This document shows, in pieces, positions 44,628 to 56,799 of a stretch of 64,000 nt of DNA (its first letter is position 1; each line of letters opens with the position of its first letter). The notes beneath the pieces are model-generated. The model was not told where the DNA came from. It saw nothing but the letters and a program-made list of their open reading frames with translations, and made no database searches. The position numbers and the translations under genes were made by a program. The DNA lies in NCBI GenBank assembly GCA_948567375.1, contig OX419756.1:37550552-37614551 (forward strand), given 5' to 3'. Source of the DNA: Lunularia cruciata (taxonomy: Eukaryota; Streptophyta; Marchantiopsida; Lunulariales; Lunulariaceae).

Positions 44628-46237
44628 GCGTCTTGTCAGAGAAGGTGGGGGGACAAGGCACACTATGCTACATTCCACCGCGAGAGATCAGTGAGGGAGA
44701 CTATTTTGATAGGACCTATGTGGGAATCCAGAGTGGTAGAACTCTTTGCTTTGCACATGAAGGGGGTACCATGGGAATTTTGCAGAAGAGAATGAAAGGG
44801 AAAGAGAGAGTTCTTAAAACAGCAAGGGAAATGGATGATAGCAAGACTATCATTGGAGTGTTGGAGGATTGGGGAGAAGGTAGGGCAGTCCAGAAGGTGA
44901 TTAGGGCAATGGAGAAAGGAGAACCCGTGATTGAAATAGGAAGGGAGCTTCATGAAACACTTTCAAAGTTGGTTCATGAAGTGAGATGTGACACTAAGTA
45001 CAAAACAGTGGACAAAAAGGTTTGTCCTATTGCTGTCCCATTGCCATTGGATGCTTCTGATTTGATGCATAGGACTAGAGAGGAACCAAGACTGAGACAA
45101 GAAAAGGATATTGGTCATTCGTTTACTAAAGAGACCTTGGATGAGCTTACAGTTGGAGGGGATGGTTTGCTCACAGAAGTTGAGCGCCGTGCATTTGAAG
45201 AAATGATTGGGAAGTGCGGGAAGGCTTTTTCTTTCAAGATCAAGGCGATTGGGTGTGTGAACCTGCAGGAAATCACACCAATGATAATTTTCAAGGTTTT
45301 GCATGTACCATGGGATCTGAGACCAATACTAGTGCCAAAGGCGCTTTTGCCCCAACTGACAAAACTATTGAAGGAGAAAGTTTAGGTGAAGATTTTAGAA
45401 CCATCAGAAGCGCCATACTCAAATCATTGGTTCACTGTCTGGAAGAAGAATGGTAAGTTGTGGTTCATATAGGATATGCAAGAATGGTAAGTTGCAGTTC
45501 ATATAGGATATGAAACCCCCAAATAAGATAACAATCCAAAATTTTGGTGTTGGACTGGCTGTGGATGAGTTTGCTGAGGAGTTTGTAGGGAGGGCAATCT
45601 ACTCTATAGGAGATTCGTATTCAAGTTATGATCAATTTCAGCTTGCTGAAGGGAGCCAAGACATAACCACGATGCAAACACCGTTAGGAATGATGCGTAT
45701 GTGCACTCTCCCAATGGGGACTACTAACTCTGTGGCGCATATGCAAAGTGCTATGAATCAAATTCTGTAGTCTTTTATCCCTGAGAAGACCCGTCCATTC
45801 TTGGATGATATACCTATCAAGGGCTGCACAAAGAGCGAGAAGGATGAAACTTTGATGGATGGAGGTATTAGGAGGTTTGTCATAGATCATATTCAAGATG
45901 TGGAGGTGATACTGAGAAGGTTGATGGAAGCGGGGGTGACTCTCTTTGGAGAGAAGTCGGCATTTGGACTTGGAGAAATCCTTGTGGTGGGACACTTGTG
46001 TGGCTTGTATGGGAGGAAGCCAAATCTGGACAAGGTGGATATAATAGGGAAGATCAAGGACTGTTCCTCGGTTCAAGAGGTAAGAACGTTCTTAGGGGCA
46101 TGTGTTTTCTACCGTATATGGATTCCGCATTTTGGTCATGTTGTAGAGCCGCTCTACCAACTTTTGAAGAAAAGGATCAAGTTTGTTTGGAGACCGGAAC
46201 ATTCGGTTGCTATGGCAAAACTGAAGAAAGTGCTGTA
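44612..46237 (+). pseudogene. Family D reverse transcriptase, fungal-like, broken
   Basis: The N-terminal part (44612-45385) ends HVPWDLRPILVPKALLPQL. YSNHWFTVWKKNGK follows, and a 34-bp duplication at 45446-45513 shifts the frame. The next open frame (45510-45770) has IYSIGDSYSSYDQFQLAEGS and TTMQTPLGMMRMCTLPMGTT, then a TAG, then PEKTRPFLDDIPIKG with the catalytic LDD at about 45801-45809. The thumb reads EVRTFLGACVFYRIWIPHFG. The MRMCTLPMGTTNS and DDIPIKG signatures resemble gypsy RTs I know from fungi more than Athila/Tat or chromovirus RTs. B2 interrupts at 46237. Confidence 0.82.
45446..45513 (+). repeat. 34-bp tandem duplication in D RT
   Basis: AAGAATGGTAAGTTG...GGATATG occurs twice with period 34, differing by two to three bases. 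Because 34 is not a multiple of three it breaks the RT frame. Confidence 0.85.
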
Positions 46238-46906
46238 TGTGACAACCTGGCAAATATCACTTTTGTGGCAATTGGGTAAGTAAAGTTTGTTCCCGCAGAA
46301 ATACTATGCAGAAATGTCCAAATACAAAGTCAAAAGTCACAATTGCAGTTCTTCTTGGTTTCTTCTTTAATCTCTCCGGTAGAAACTACACCCAGAAGAG
46401 AGTAACAAGCTCACAATCTTGACAACTTGTCACGAATACACACACATAATCACATCATAGCAAATTCTGTCCAAACAACTCTTGATTGTGATGATTTAGA
46501 TTCTCTTGAAGACGGCAGTTCACTGCAAAGAACAATTTTGCCTCAGAATTGTGTTCCATCCCTCCATTGAAGGCACAACTTCCTCAATCAAAATTGCTTC
46601 ACATCAACTTCGTGCTACACTCACAAATGTAGAATACTACCAACACTACAATTCCTCTCAAATCTGTCAAGGCATTGCTCCGATGCAGTTCACTCAAGAT
46701 CAAACACAGAATGCAGATCAAGGCTACAAATTCCAACATCCACAGACACACTAACTTGCTCTTTGGAATTCTCTTTACACTCACAACTACAAACACGAAA
46801 TTGACAATTGAAATTAAGCTTAAGCGACGAGCACTAAGAACAACACTTTGCTTTATCTATCTTCAGAAATATGAATACTGAACAGCATATTACTACGAAT
46901 GCTCCC

Positions 46907-46914
46907 CTTAAATA
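46907..46914 (-). promoter_or_regulatory. TATA-like element of B2 LTR
   Basis: TATTTAAG on the minus strand, same place as in B1 and B3 LTRs. Confidence 0.5.
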
Positions 46915-47034
46915 CTAAAGCAAATGACAGACTTGCTTACCTATACACCGCTTCCTAATATCTCTTTCTACTTGCAGATTCTAATTGACAATCTATCTCT
47001 TCATATCTGCCTTTTTGTATCTCAAAATTGATAC

Positions 47035-49274
47035 TTATCCCAATCCGATGTCTACCTCATCATTGGCTTCCAAACCCAATGATCTTCTTAGTACTTCTCC
47101 TTCTTCGGGTATAGCTAATTCTACTAATTCCTTCACTAATTCTACTACTTCTACATTGGGAACTACAATTGAGCTCAGGGTTACTCCATCTACTGCTTTA
47201 TCTCCTGACCCACTCTTCTCTAATGTGTCAAATAATAAGTCCAATGACACTTGTATTCCTACTTCTGCAACATTAGGTTTCTTCTCCATTGTCACACTAT
47301 CCCAAATCTTTTCTAACTCCGAATTGACTAAATCTAATCTAAGACTAACATTGTTCTCTACGTCTAACATTTTCCTATCTACTTGTTCTCTTAATCGAAT
47401 CAATAAGGTATTCATGTCCACATCCTTGGCTTTCCTCTTCCAAGTTTCTTGCACAAGTAACTTCAACTCATGTAGGCGGGCTTCTTCCAATCTCCCTTCA
47501 GCCTCCGTGCTTAAGATTGCTCTTAACTTCCTTGCAACTTCCCCTATTGATTCCAATGCATATCCTCATGAGCACTCTACTTTCAACTCCTCACAATACA
47601 TCTTCAACTCGTCTTCGTACTCCGCAGCAAGCATCTTCTTCTCCTCTGCCTTTCCGCGCTCTTGACAAGTTCTTGTAATCGTTCCTCTTCTTCTTGCTTG
47701 GCTGCCAACTCTCTCTACCATGCTTGATCTTTTGCAGCTGCACTCTTCTTCAAACTCTCCAACTTCTGCTCCATTACGATGGTGATCGCCTTCAAATGAA
47801 CATTCTTGATGCGCACATCACTCACTTCCTCCTTCATCTTGTTGAGCCACATCGCCTGTTCAGTTAATTCTCCGGCTCGCCTCTGCAATTCTTTTTCTTT
47901 TACTTTGCAGCTTTCTTGTAGCATGGTCATAGTTTTCTTCATCAAACCGTCCTCCCTCCAAAGTCCTTCCACTTCCTATCTTCTTTGGACTTGTTGCTCC
48001 TGCAACTCGTTCACTTCACTCATCAAATACATCACTACCTGCAACTCGTTCATCCCCTTCTTGCAATCTTGGGGAATTACTTTCCTATGATCTTTTAGTA
48101 TCTCCAGCAAGGGTGTGACCACCTTCATCAAATATGATATCCCGTCAAAGTTCTTTTCCTCTTCATTGCCGTCTTAATCTTGAGTCTTTTCCTCCGTCAT
48201 CGGCTCCTTCATCCAAAGTTGCAATCTTTGTATCTTCATTGTTTCGGTACCTTCTTTGTCTTGGCCCCTTGAACTCGGCCCCGCGGGATTCTACTCTTTC
48301 TCTTCTGGTCTTGACTTGCTCACCACCATCACCTGACAAGCCTCACTGACTGCCACTGATTGCTGAACTTTTGGCTCCCCATTGCTATCACTCCCCGACT
48401 CCTCACTTTTTAAGGTGAGCTCCTCTTCTTCGGATTCCTCCTCTTGTGACTTAGTTTCTTCCCCATACTCCGATCCCGATGATGCATCTTTTACGATCTT
48501 TGCAGTCTTCAAAATCAGCCACCGAGTCTTCCTTTGCATGGGAGGCGACCTTGCTTCTTTGGGTTTGCTATGTTTCTTTGTCTTTGGACTGGTAATTTCT
48601 TTGACTTTCCACTATCCGGTCTTTGAGAAGTATTCATCATTTGCTCAAAGATGCAGCATATACTAGTGCTCTTCCTCGTCTGCTTCCCGTTGTAAATCTG
48701 GATGCATGTGAGACACCATACGATGATGCTCTTCTTTGGTCAGCAAGTTCAGTCCGATGTAGAAGTGTGGTGCAAACGGTGCAAAGTAATGCGGTGGCGA
48801 GCCCGTTCGCCAATTAACCACCATCTGTTGTGTTCGGTGGTGAAAGCACTTTGCCCAATTCACTGGAGCTCCTGCAAACATTTGATGGAAGAATACGGCT
48901 TGCTGCATGTTCACGTAGGTGGTTTGTTCTGGCTTGAACATGGCCATCATCACTCCTACAATACTTCTCCTAATTGGGTCCCGATAGGACTCCACCTTGT
49001 AGCCATTCATAGTTCTTGGAGCAAAAAATGAGTTGGGGATCTCCGCCGTGTCCTCTGCAGCATCACACTTCCGATAGAAGGTGATCCCCGTCAGTTCTCT
49101 TGCTTCTCTCCCCAATACTAACTTCCAATCTGACTCAGTCCATCGAGGCGGATTGCCTCTCTTCCCTTCCACCTTGGGACCCTCCTCACAATTACTGGCA
49201 GTGATCTCTGCCATCACTCTCGAGAAACTGAAATTCCAGTTCCATGCTAAAAATGTAATATGAAGTCTAATCAA
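47035..49274 (-). pseudogene. U3-encoded protein of B2 LTR, broken
   Basis: Homologue of the frame at 14564-17178. The segment 49274-48663 is the globular part (TFLAWNWNFSFSRVMAEI, GKRGNPPRWTESDWKLVLG, NGYKVESYRDPIRRSIVG, NWAKCFHHRTQQMV). Segment 48539-48291 is acidic. Segments 47972-47715 and 47556-47035 are coiled coil (LLVQETWKRKAKDVDMNTLL), ending EANDEVDIGLG. The first three share a frame. Conserved order and residues between two separate insertions show it was a real protein in the ancestor. Confidence 0.6.
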
Positions 49275-49918
49275 GACTTTGATTCTAGCTACTACATCTA
49301 CTCTTCAGATTGCAAAACCTCACACCGCCAGCGCATTGGCCACCTTCTTTGCCATGATCTGTTCTCTCATTCTACGATGTTGGAAGACGAGACACTCTAG
49401 ACGAGACACTCTAGACGAGACGGGTTTTGGAAAATCTCACTCTCGATGGGCTTTTGGACACGCATTACTACACGATAACTACTCAAAGGGATTGGAGATT
49501 TACTCAGAACATTCAACTTTTCCTTGTGCAGTCACAATTTTATATTACCCCAAATCGTAGTCATTCTTTAGTCAATTTTAGCTTCAAATTTCTCTCTTTT
49601 ACGTGCAACTCCCAATCACTGTCAAGACATGCTTCTTCTGCCCCTGCCGTTTCTTGAAATGTACTTTCTTGCAACGTACCAAGGTCATTAAATGGTCTTT
49701 GTCTCTCTTGTGCCTTCCAATCCGAAGATGGTGATCTTGGACATTTTCCGTCATACTCCTCTTCTGAGTACCTCCATCATTGGATCCAATGTCATCTTCT
49801 TTGGGTGTCCTCCAAAGTTAGTTTCATCCATTCTTCATCCGTAATTTGACTTTCAATGCTTGCTTCTTCTCTTAAACACGACTAAACATAGAAAAACAAA
49901 AAATATGGGTACCACATA

Positions 49919-49929
49919 CCCCCTCCCTC
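49919..49929 (-). other. B2 polypurine tract
   Basis: GAGGGAGGGGG on the minus strand, two bases before the 3' LTR. Confidence 0.7.
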
Positions 49930-51280
49930 AAATGTGAGCGTCCCCGCAAACATCGACAACAAGGTTTTTATACAAAGTTGGGTATGGGGTCCAATATTTT
50001 CTAACCCTCCAACTATTGACGCGAGTTGCAAAAGGATTACCATCCAGGTCTGCAAGTTGAATAGAACCATTTACATAGATGTGCATCACACGATACGGTC
50101 CCATCCACCTCAAATGCAATTTTCCTAGAAAAAATATGTGGTGATTATCATATAATAATACCAAGTCTCCCTCCTGAACAGCCACAAGTTTGATTCTTTT
50201 ATCATGCTGAACCATCCGTTGTTCTTGAATTTCCTTTGTAGTTTGCATTGCATTGTCCCTTTTCTCTTCCAACCACATCAGTTGATGGATCCAAAGATCT
50301 TGGCTATCTTCCTCCGACAAACGTTCTTCACAAAGTACTCTATATGTCGGTACTTCAAACTCAACTGGTAATATGGGATGCAATCCGTATGTCAGGAAAT
50401 AAGGAGTTTGCTTGGTAGTAATCTTTTCAGTTGTTCGATATGCCCACAACACTGCAGGTAACTTTGTATCCCAGTCCTATGCATAATTGAGTGTCACCTT
50501 ATTCAAAATTTTACATAGCAATCCATTGGCTTTCTCCGTGAGTCCATTTGCTTTTGGGTTATAATGCGTGGTCTTCCAATGTTTAATTTGGAAGTATTTG
50601 GTTAACGCTTCCACCATCGAGTTCAAAAAATGAGTTCCTAATCCCAATTCCAGAGGACACCCATAATGGGAAATGATGTTTTGGAAGAAAAATTCTGCTA
50701 TTGTCTCTGCATCATCTCTTTGTGTTGCCTCTGCTTCCACCATCTTGGTGGCATAATTGGTACATACTAAGATGTACCTCTTCCTTGTAACGCGGGTTAC
50801 TGGTTGAATAGGTCCCACAAAATCAATACCCCATTTCTCAAATGGGGCCAGAGGCAAAATTGGTTTCAAAGGCCATTGGGAAGTCACCGTTGGTTTCCCT
50901 GTTCTTTGACAGGCATCACAACTCCGGATACGGGCATGAGTATCTTTATACATCGTAGGCCACCAATACCCTACCAAAAGAATTTCCTTCACCGTATTTT
51001 TCAGGGCATAGTGTACCCCCCATGCTTCCGAGTGCAAGGATTCGATGACTCCTCCTACTTCGTATGCTTGCAGACATCTCCGAAGTACTTCATCTTTGCC
51101 TATTTTAAACAAAATGTTGTGTTTCAATTGGTACGGTCCCATTTTCCAAAGAAAGACTGCCCTTTGTTTTGGGTCCAGCCTCTCAAGACAATGGCACGTA
51201 TGCAAATAGTGACATTTTGCCGCATACCGCGTACTTCGAACAACCATTAAATGATATTTCTTCATCAAGAAACCGATCAT
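49930..51280 (-). pseudogene. B2 integrase, broken
   Basis: The 51280-50477 frame has SLHSEAWGVHYALKNTVKEI, CDACQRTGKP, GIDFVGPIQPVTRV and NPKANGLTEKANG. Around the second catalytic Asp the text is LELGLGTHFLNS instead of LVSDRGTHF, so that Asp is lost. The C-terminal part (50452-49928: LWAYRTTEKITTKQTPYFL, DLVLLYDNHHIFFLGKLHL) is in another frame. Confidence 0.85.
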
Positions 51281-52560
51281 CGATTTCCAAATCTTGGTCT
51301 TGAGTTTCTAACCTGGATAAGAAGTCCGCATTTGAATGCAAAGCTCCCTTCCTTACTTGTATAGTGTATGTGAATTCTTGTAACAACAAGATCCATCGTG
51401 CAATTTGCCCGGACAAATCTGCCTTCTTGACCAAGTATTGCAGTGCATAATGGTCCACATAGAAGACAAATTCGTATCCCAACAGGTAGTGGCAAAATTT
51501 CTTGCAAGCATACACCATTCCGAGTGCTTCTCTTTCAATCGTTGAATAGTTCTTTTCAAAAACTAAAAGTTGTCGGCTGGCATAATACACCGAGTAGTCC
51601 TTTTTCTTCTCGTCCTCCTGACTTAAGACAACTCCAATGGCCATGGATGAAGTGTCCACGTATACATGAAAAGGGACGTCCCAATTTGGGGCCCTCATGA
51701 CAAGTGCTTCAACCAATTTCTTCTTCAACGCCTGGAAAGCTTCTTCTTGATTTGCTTCCCACAGATAATCTTCAGATTTCTTCAAGTGGTGTGGTAAGTG
51801 GTGCAGCAAGCACCACATAATTTGATGCAAAGCGTCTGTAGTATCCAACATGTCCTAAGAAGGCTCTCAGCTCCTGGATGTTCTTCGGGGATTCCAAAGC
51901 TGCAATTACTTTGACCTTCTCGACATCAACTTCAATACCTTAGCTTGACACCCGATGCCCCAGAAGAATTCCCTCCTTCATTGTGAAGAAGCATTTCTCC
52001 GGGTGTAATGACAAGCCAGCAAAACAACACCTTTCAAAAGTTTGGCAAAGGTAATCTAAATGTACATCTCTTTGCCCAAACACACAAAAATCATCAATGA
52101 AGACTTCCACATATTTGCACGGAAAATCTTTGAATATTGAGCTCATCATCCACTGGAAAGTAGCAGGAGCATTACACAACCCAAAGGGCATTTGATTGTA
52201 AGCAAAAGTGCCCCAATTGGTTGTGAATGTGGTTTTATCCTTGTCTTCTTCTCAAATGGATACTTGATTGTACCCTGAAAATCCATCAAGAAAACTATAA
52301 CATGAATGACCAGCTACTTGGTCCAGAATTGTATCTGTAAATGGTAAAGGATGATGATCCTTTCTGGTGATTGCATTCAATTTGCAAAAATCTTGGCACA
52401 CTTGAATTTTCCTTGTCTTCTTCTTTGGAACGATGACAATGGGGGAAACCCACTCACTGCTTAGAACAGGGAAAATTATTCCGGCCCCTAAGTACTTATC
52501 AATTTCATCTTTTACCAAGAGGGAGTACTTTGGGTTCAGGCAGTATTGTCTTTGCTGAAC
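51281..52560 (-). pseudogene. B2 reverse transcriptase and RNase H, broken
   Basis: RT: the frame ending at 52252 reads KKKTRKIQVCQDFCKLNAIT then LDGFSGYNQVSI. The frame 52191-51940 has MPFGLCNAPATFQWMM and VFIDDFCVFG. RNase H in 51851-51281: FHVYVDTSSMAIGVVLSQED, STIEREALGMVYACKKFCHY, HSNADFLSRLE. Stops and frameshifts near 52260, 51940 and 51790. Confidence 0.87.
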
Positions 52561-53753
52561 CGGAACTGCACCTTCCACCAGATCAATCCTGTGCTCTCCA
52601 AATTCTTGTGGAATCCTTGGCATTTGATCAATAGACCAGGCAAATACATCCTGGAATTCTATAAACAGGGCAGTGTATCCTGCCAACTCCTCTGCGGTGA
52701 CTGTCTTTGAAATCTTCAAAATCTTTTCTTCAGTCAAGACCACATCTTGACAGTCATCGGGGTTAGTGACACCTTCTACGTGACTTACTCGGCTCAATCC
52801 AAGACATACTGCTGTCAAACCCCCTTCCTCCAAGTCTTGTTCACTCGAGGCGATGTCGTATGGGTCTTCATCTTTGACCTCTACCTCGTAGCATTCCAAA
52901 TAATTAACTTGGACGTTGTCTTTGGATCCTTAGAAGACGAAGACAATGAATCTTTGGATTCATCCTTGTCTTCTGACGAAGTAGTTTCCCCAAGATGAGG
53001 AACCTTCATCCAACTCACCATCACCAGCTTTTGTTCTTTAGATGAAATGTCTTTAAATCATAATTTTTGCTGGTGCCAATCCACCATGACCTGGGCACTA
53101 TACAACCAGGGTCTCCCGATCAAGAGAGGGTAGCCAGTTTTAATTACTGGTCATAACACAATGTAATTTAATTTGAAGAGCACCCCTCCTATAATTGTAG
53201 TGATATTCGACAGCATGCCCAAGAGCCGTCTCCTGGTTTGATCCGCAAACTTCAGAATTTGGGGTGTTGGTTCAAACGTTGTGTACCCCAGTCGATGTGC
53301 AGTGTCTTCTGTCATGACATTCACACCTGACCCCAAATCAATGGGTATGGATGTAATCATGCAGCCTGCTATCTCCACATCCACCTCGGGAGATCCCAAA
53401 TCCTCCTGTTCAATACAATAAATTGCAGGCAAGTCTTTCTTGGTCATTGCCCTTACTTTCTTGAGGGCTGAACTCAGCTGCTTTTTATAAAGCTTATTGT
53501 CCTCCCATAATTGTTTAAATGTGACATTTGTGCTTGTTGATGCCATATTTGCCACAATATCATACTGTGGGACTCCCCCTAATTTCACGAGCTTTGTCTT
53601 TGGCTTTGGTTCTAAATTATTTGCTTGTTCAAAGCAAACTTTGGGATGCTTGAGAATGGTAACCGGGGTGCGTAGGTGCTTGATCCAATGATCATCAGGT
53701 TGACCAACTTTGGCTTGGATCAAGTCTTTTACGTCAGACCTGATATCCGCCAA
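52561..53753 (-). pseudogene. B2 protease region, active-site mutated
   Basis: The 53753-53151 frame carries IPIDLGSGVNVMTED where B1 has IPIDSGSNVNVMTKD. The active-site DSG is therefore DLG, which should abolish activity. The fold continues in RRRLLGMLSNITTIIGGVLF. The stretch 52899-52561 is the acidic linker to RT. Confidence 0.78.
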
Positions 53754-53980
53754 AAATACTAGAGGTTGTGTGTCTTCGTATTTTCCTCCAAACTCATATC
53801 TCGCGTGCGTAGTACTACTTCCTTAATTTCTTTCTGCAAGGCTTTTGTTTTAGCTTTTGCTAGGACCTTTTCCTCCTTCACAGAAAGGATAGCTTTTGGT
53901 CGCAGTCTCTTTATTTTCTGTGAGGAAGACGACGTAGTACGTGCTTCTTTAGAAGCTTGATTCTTCCTCTCCGCGCGAGT
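53754..53980 (-). pseudogene. B2 Gag C-terminal Lys/Glu-rich piece
   Basis: Frame 54001-53759 (its first codons lie in the B3 LTR): KRLRPKAILSVKEEKVLAKA, homologous to B1 3860-3711. Cut by B3. Confidence 0.6.
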
Positions 53981-54762
53981 TGTGGTACCCACATTTTTCA
54001 TTTTGGATGAGTTTTGAAGAAGAAGTGCCTTGCTGAAACCAAATTGAAACCAAATGGAGAAGAAATGAAGGGAAACTTATGTTTTGATCAGACCCGAGGA
54101 AGTCGACTTCATGTTAGAGGAAGAAGGACTCGGATTGGATCAAACCCAAAGAAGTTTACTTTGTGTCAGAGGAGGAAAAAAAACTCGGATCAGATGTTGA
54201 AGGAGTGCAAACCCGAAGGACAAATAAAAGTTGGAGGTCAGGATTCTTGCGGGGGCCATATCTAAGTGATGACAAGTCCAAATCAAGCGTGCTATATTTT
54301 GTTGGAAGCGTCTCGTCTGGGGCTTCCATTGCTACCAAAATCTCAAAGTTTAAAGGTCTGTAAAAGAAGTTACAAGCATTTGAAGTTTCTGGAGTAGATG
54401 TACTTCGGGTCAAAGTGTCTTTGGGTCAATGTGACTTCGGACTTCGTACTTCGAGTCTAAGACTTCGCCTCAAGACTTAGATGACCGACTAAATCCGAGG
54501 AAGTCGGACCTCAGAGTGCAGTGAAGGTGACTTCAGGAGTTTTGCCAGAGGGATCAGAGGAAGTTAGAGCAGGGAAAGAAGATAGTTAGGATACCCATGA
54601 CTTCAATTTCAATTCTGATTGAAGATATGATAGAAATTGAAGGAGAAGTAGCAATAGTGAATAAACTTGAACTGCAAGATCAGACAATAAGTGTCTTAGG
54701 GTCAGTAATATGAGTGATTAAGGGAAAGTGGGTTACCAATTGAAGGTGTAGATAGTGTATTC

Positions 54763-55077
54763 ATGCTTTCAATTACAATTCTTGATGATGACACAGTAGA
54801 ATTAGCAAAAGAATTGATAATAGTTAGACCCGAAGTAAGAGAGATAAGAGTACAAATGTCTTTGGAGATACCGGTGGAGACATTAGAGAAGAGTGGGTCA
54901 GTAGATAAGGAGTTAGACAGATTACTTGATAGTGGAATTTCAGATCATGAAAGAGAATTACTAGATCTGGTAGAAGATGTAGGAGTTGTGAAACCCGAGG
55001 AAAATGTAGTAGGAAGTAAGATTACTTCGGGTCCGGGTTTGAAAGCCGAGGAAGAAGTAGACATCGGATCGGAGTAG
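54763..55077 (+). pseudogene. C-terminal remnant of U3 protein in B3
   Basis: 105 codons ending GLKAEEEVDIGSE, matching the C-terminus of the B1 LTR protein (ETLEKSGSGDKELERL against ETLEKSGSVDKELDRL). The N-terminal globular part is deleted. Confidence 0.6.
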
Positions 55078-55193
55078 TAACAGATTTGAGATTTGAAGGG
55101 GCAGATATGAAGAGGTGCATTGTCATTTTGGACCTGCAGGTTAGAAGAGTTGTTGTAGAACGGTATAGTTGTTAGAATTGCCGATTGATTCAC

Positions 55194-55201
55194 TATTTAA
55201 G
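55194..55201 (+). promoter_or_regulatory. TATA-like element of B3
   Basis: TATTTAAG, then GAGTGGCATTCGCAGG; could drive plus-strand transcription out of the solo LTR. Confidence 0.5.
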
Positions 55202-55875
55202 AGTGGCATTCGCAGGAAATTGTTGTTTAATGCTCATTATTTCTGAGAATAGATAAAGCAAAGTGTTGTGAAGCAGTGCTCGTCGCTTGAGCTTGATTCC
55301 GAGTATCAATTTTGCGATTGTGTTTGTGAATGTTTACAGAAATTCAAAGTGCAAGTCAGAGTGTTTGTTGGATGTTGGATTCCATAGCCTTGATCTTCAT
55401 TCTGTGTGTTTGATCCTGAGTGAAGTGCAATCAAAGCAATGCCTTGACAGATCTGAGAGGAATTGTAGTGTTGGTAGTATTCTGCATTTGTGAGTGTAGT
55501 GCAAGGTTGATGTGAAGCAATTTTAATCAAGGAAGTTGTGCCTTCAGTGGAGGGGTGGAACACAATTCTGAGGCAAAGTCATTTTGCAGTGAAGTGCCCA
55601 TTTTTGGGAGAGCCTGAATCATCACAATCAAGATTGTTTGGAAAGATCTGATGGATTTGTGATTAGGGAGTGTGAATTTGTGACAAGACTGCGAGTCAGT
55701 GCTTGTTATTCTCTTCTGGGTGTGGTTTCTACCTAAGAGACTAAAGAAGAACTCAAGAAGAACTACATTGTTACTTTGCTTCGTATTTGGACATTTTTGA
55801 CTCGTATCTCTACGGGAACGAACTTTACTTACCCGATTATCGCAAAAGTGATATTTGCCGGGTTGTCACACAAGT

Positions 55876-56019
55876 TTCTACCTTCAAAATTTAGAGGTCC
55901 GGCCAATCTCCCTCTAATGCTGGACTCCCTTCTTGAGGCCTCTCTTACTCAAGTGTGATACAATTTACATTAGTGTCTCCCTTTGCCTAGAGCACATCAC
56001 GCTCGGCAGGAGTCTAAAC
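55876..56019 (-). pseudogene. B2 Gag fragment between B3 and A4
   Basis: 144 bp matching B1 about 3880-4016 (AAAATTT...GGTCCGGCCA, ACTCCCTTCTTGAGG, ATACAATTTACAT), degenerate. It shows that B3 and A4 are independent insertions in one host. Confidence 0.75.
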
Positions 56020-56711
56020 TGTGAGCCGGCCTGTCTCTCACTCAGGATGAACCTCTGATGGCTATTATGGTAGCACACCATGGACTAAGAAGGCAAGGAA
56101 TCCCAACTCCATCATACTCCTCCAAGGCTAACACTCCAAGACTCAAGACATTGCTCACTAGAGAACTCAATGAGAGAGAGATAGTTGCAAATGAAAGGAT
56201 GATGAGTACCTCCTCACCCCTTGTTTATATACTTGTGAAATAGTTACGTACCAAAGTTACTAATTACCGTAGTAACTCAAGTTACTAGACTAAAAGTCAA
56301 GTAAAGTCAAAAAGTAGAAATGAATATCCATTCACATGGGCATATTCCCCTAAGCATGTGGTCTTATCTTGACCCAACCACTAAGTCAAGGATTCCTTCA
56401 CATGGGCTATCCTTGGACTAAAGAAGAATCCAAAACAAAAAAGCTTTTGGGCCCAAGAGTTCTCAACTCTTTCCTCAAAGCCAAACACCTAGGAATAATA
56501 CCAAGTCAACACACTAAAATCCAAAATAGTGATGCTCATCTTTTCTACTTCCTCTAAAGTAAGGTCTCCTCTATCTTAGCTATGACTAACTTTAGCTAAC
56601 CATGACTAATATAGAACCATCCTTTATCTCTATATAAATCATATCTCTTAAGTACTTGTAATACCAAGCTAAATATCACAATACCACACACATGCACAAA
56701 TGGGTGTTACA
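56020..56711 (-). repeat. A4 3' LTR
   Basis: TGTGAGCCGG... to ...GGGTGTTACA on the plus strand; PPT TTTACTCCCAG adjacent, with the conserved hairpin just beyond. Confidence 0.93.
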
Positions 56712-56799
56712 TTTACTCCCAGACTAAGTTTTCACTTTGTCCTCAAAGTGAAGGTCTCTCTACCTTCTATGGTACATCTTCAACTTATCATGGTTAATC

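Larger units (their letters stand above)
42011..46237 (+). mobile_element. Family D gypsy element with fungal-like RT, truncated
   Basis: Supported parts are the promoter and end of a 5' LTR (ends CGCGACA at about 42168), a PBS-like site, gag with a knuckle, protease and RT. B2 cuts it off at 46237 in the RT/RNase H connection; RNase H and integrase would lie beyond B2, outside the window. The left LTR end is unknown and may include 40190-41520. Many in-frame stops and frameshifts make it one of the oldest elements here. Confidence 0.72.
46238..49916 (-). repeat. B2 3' LTR, giant (3679 bp)
   Basis: Plus-strand reading TGTGACAACC... to ...GGGTACCACA; homologous end to end with 13771-17583. 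The PPT lies immediately right. Contains a TATA-like CTTAAATA at 46907 and the U3 ORF. Confidence 0.85.
53981..55870 (+). repeat. B3, solo LTR of family B with large internal deletion
   Basis: TGTGGTACCCACA... to ...GGGTTGTCACA on the plus strand, inverted relative to its host B2. Flanks CGAGT (53976-53980) and CAAGT (55871-55875) form a 5-bp duplication with one CG-to-CA change. Length 1890 bp against 3.7-3.8 kb for B1/B2 LTRs: most of the U3 ORF is missing, while the C-terminal codons, TATA-like box and R-U5 remain. Host Gag sequence resumes directly on both sides. Confidence 0.85.
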
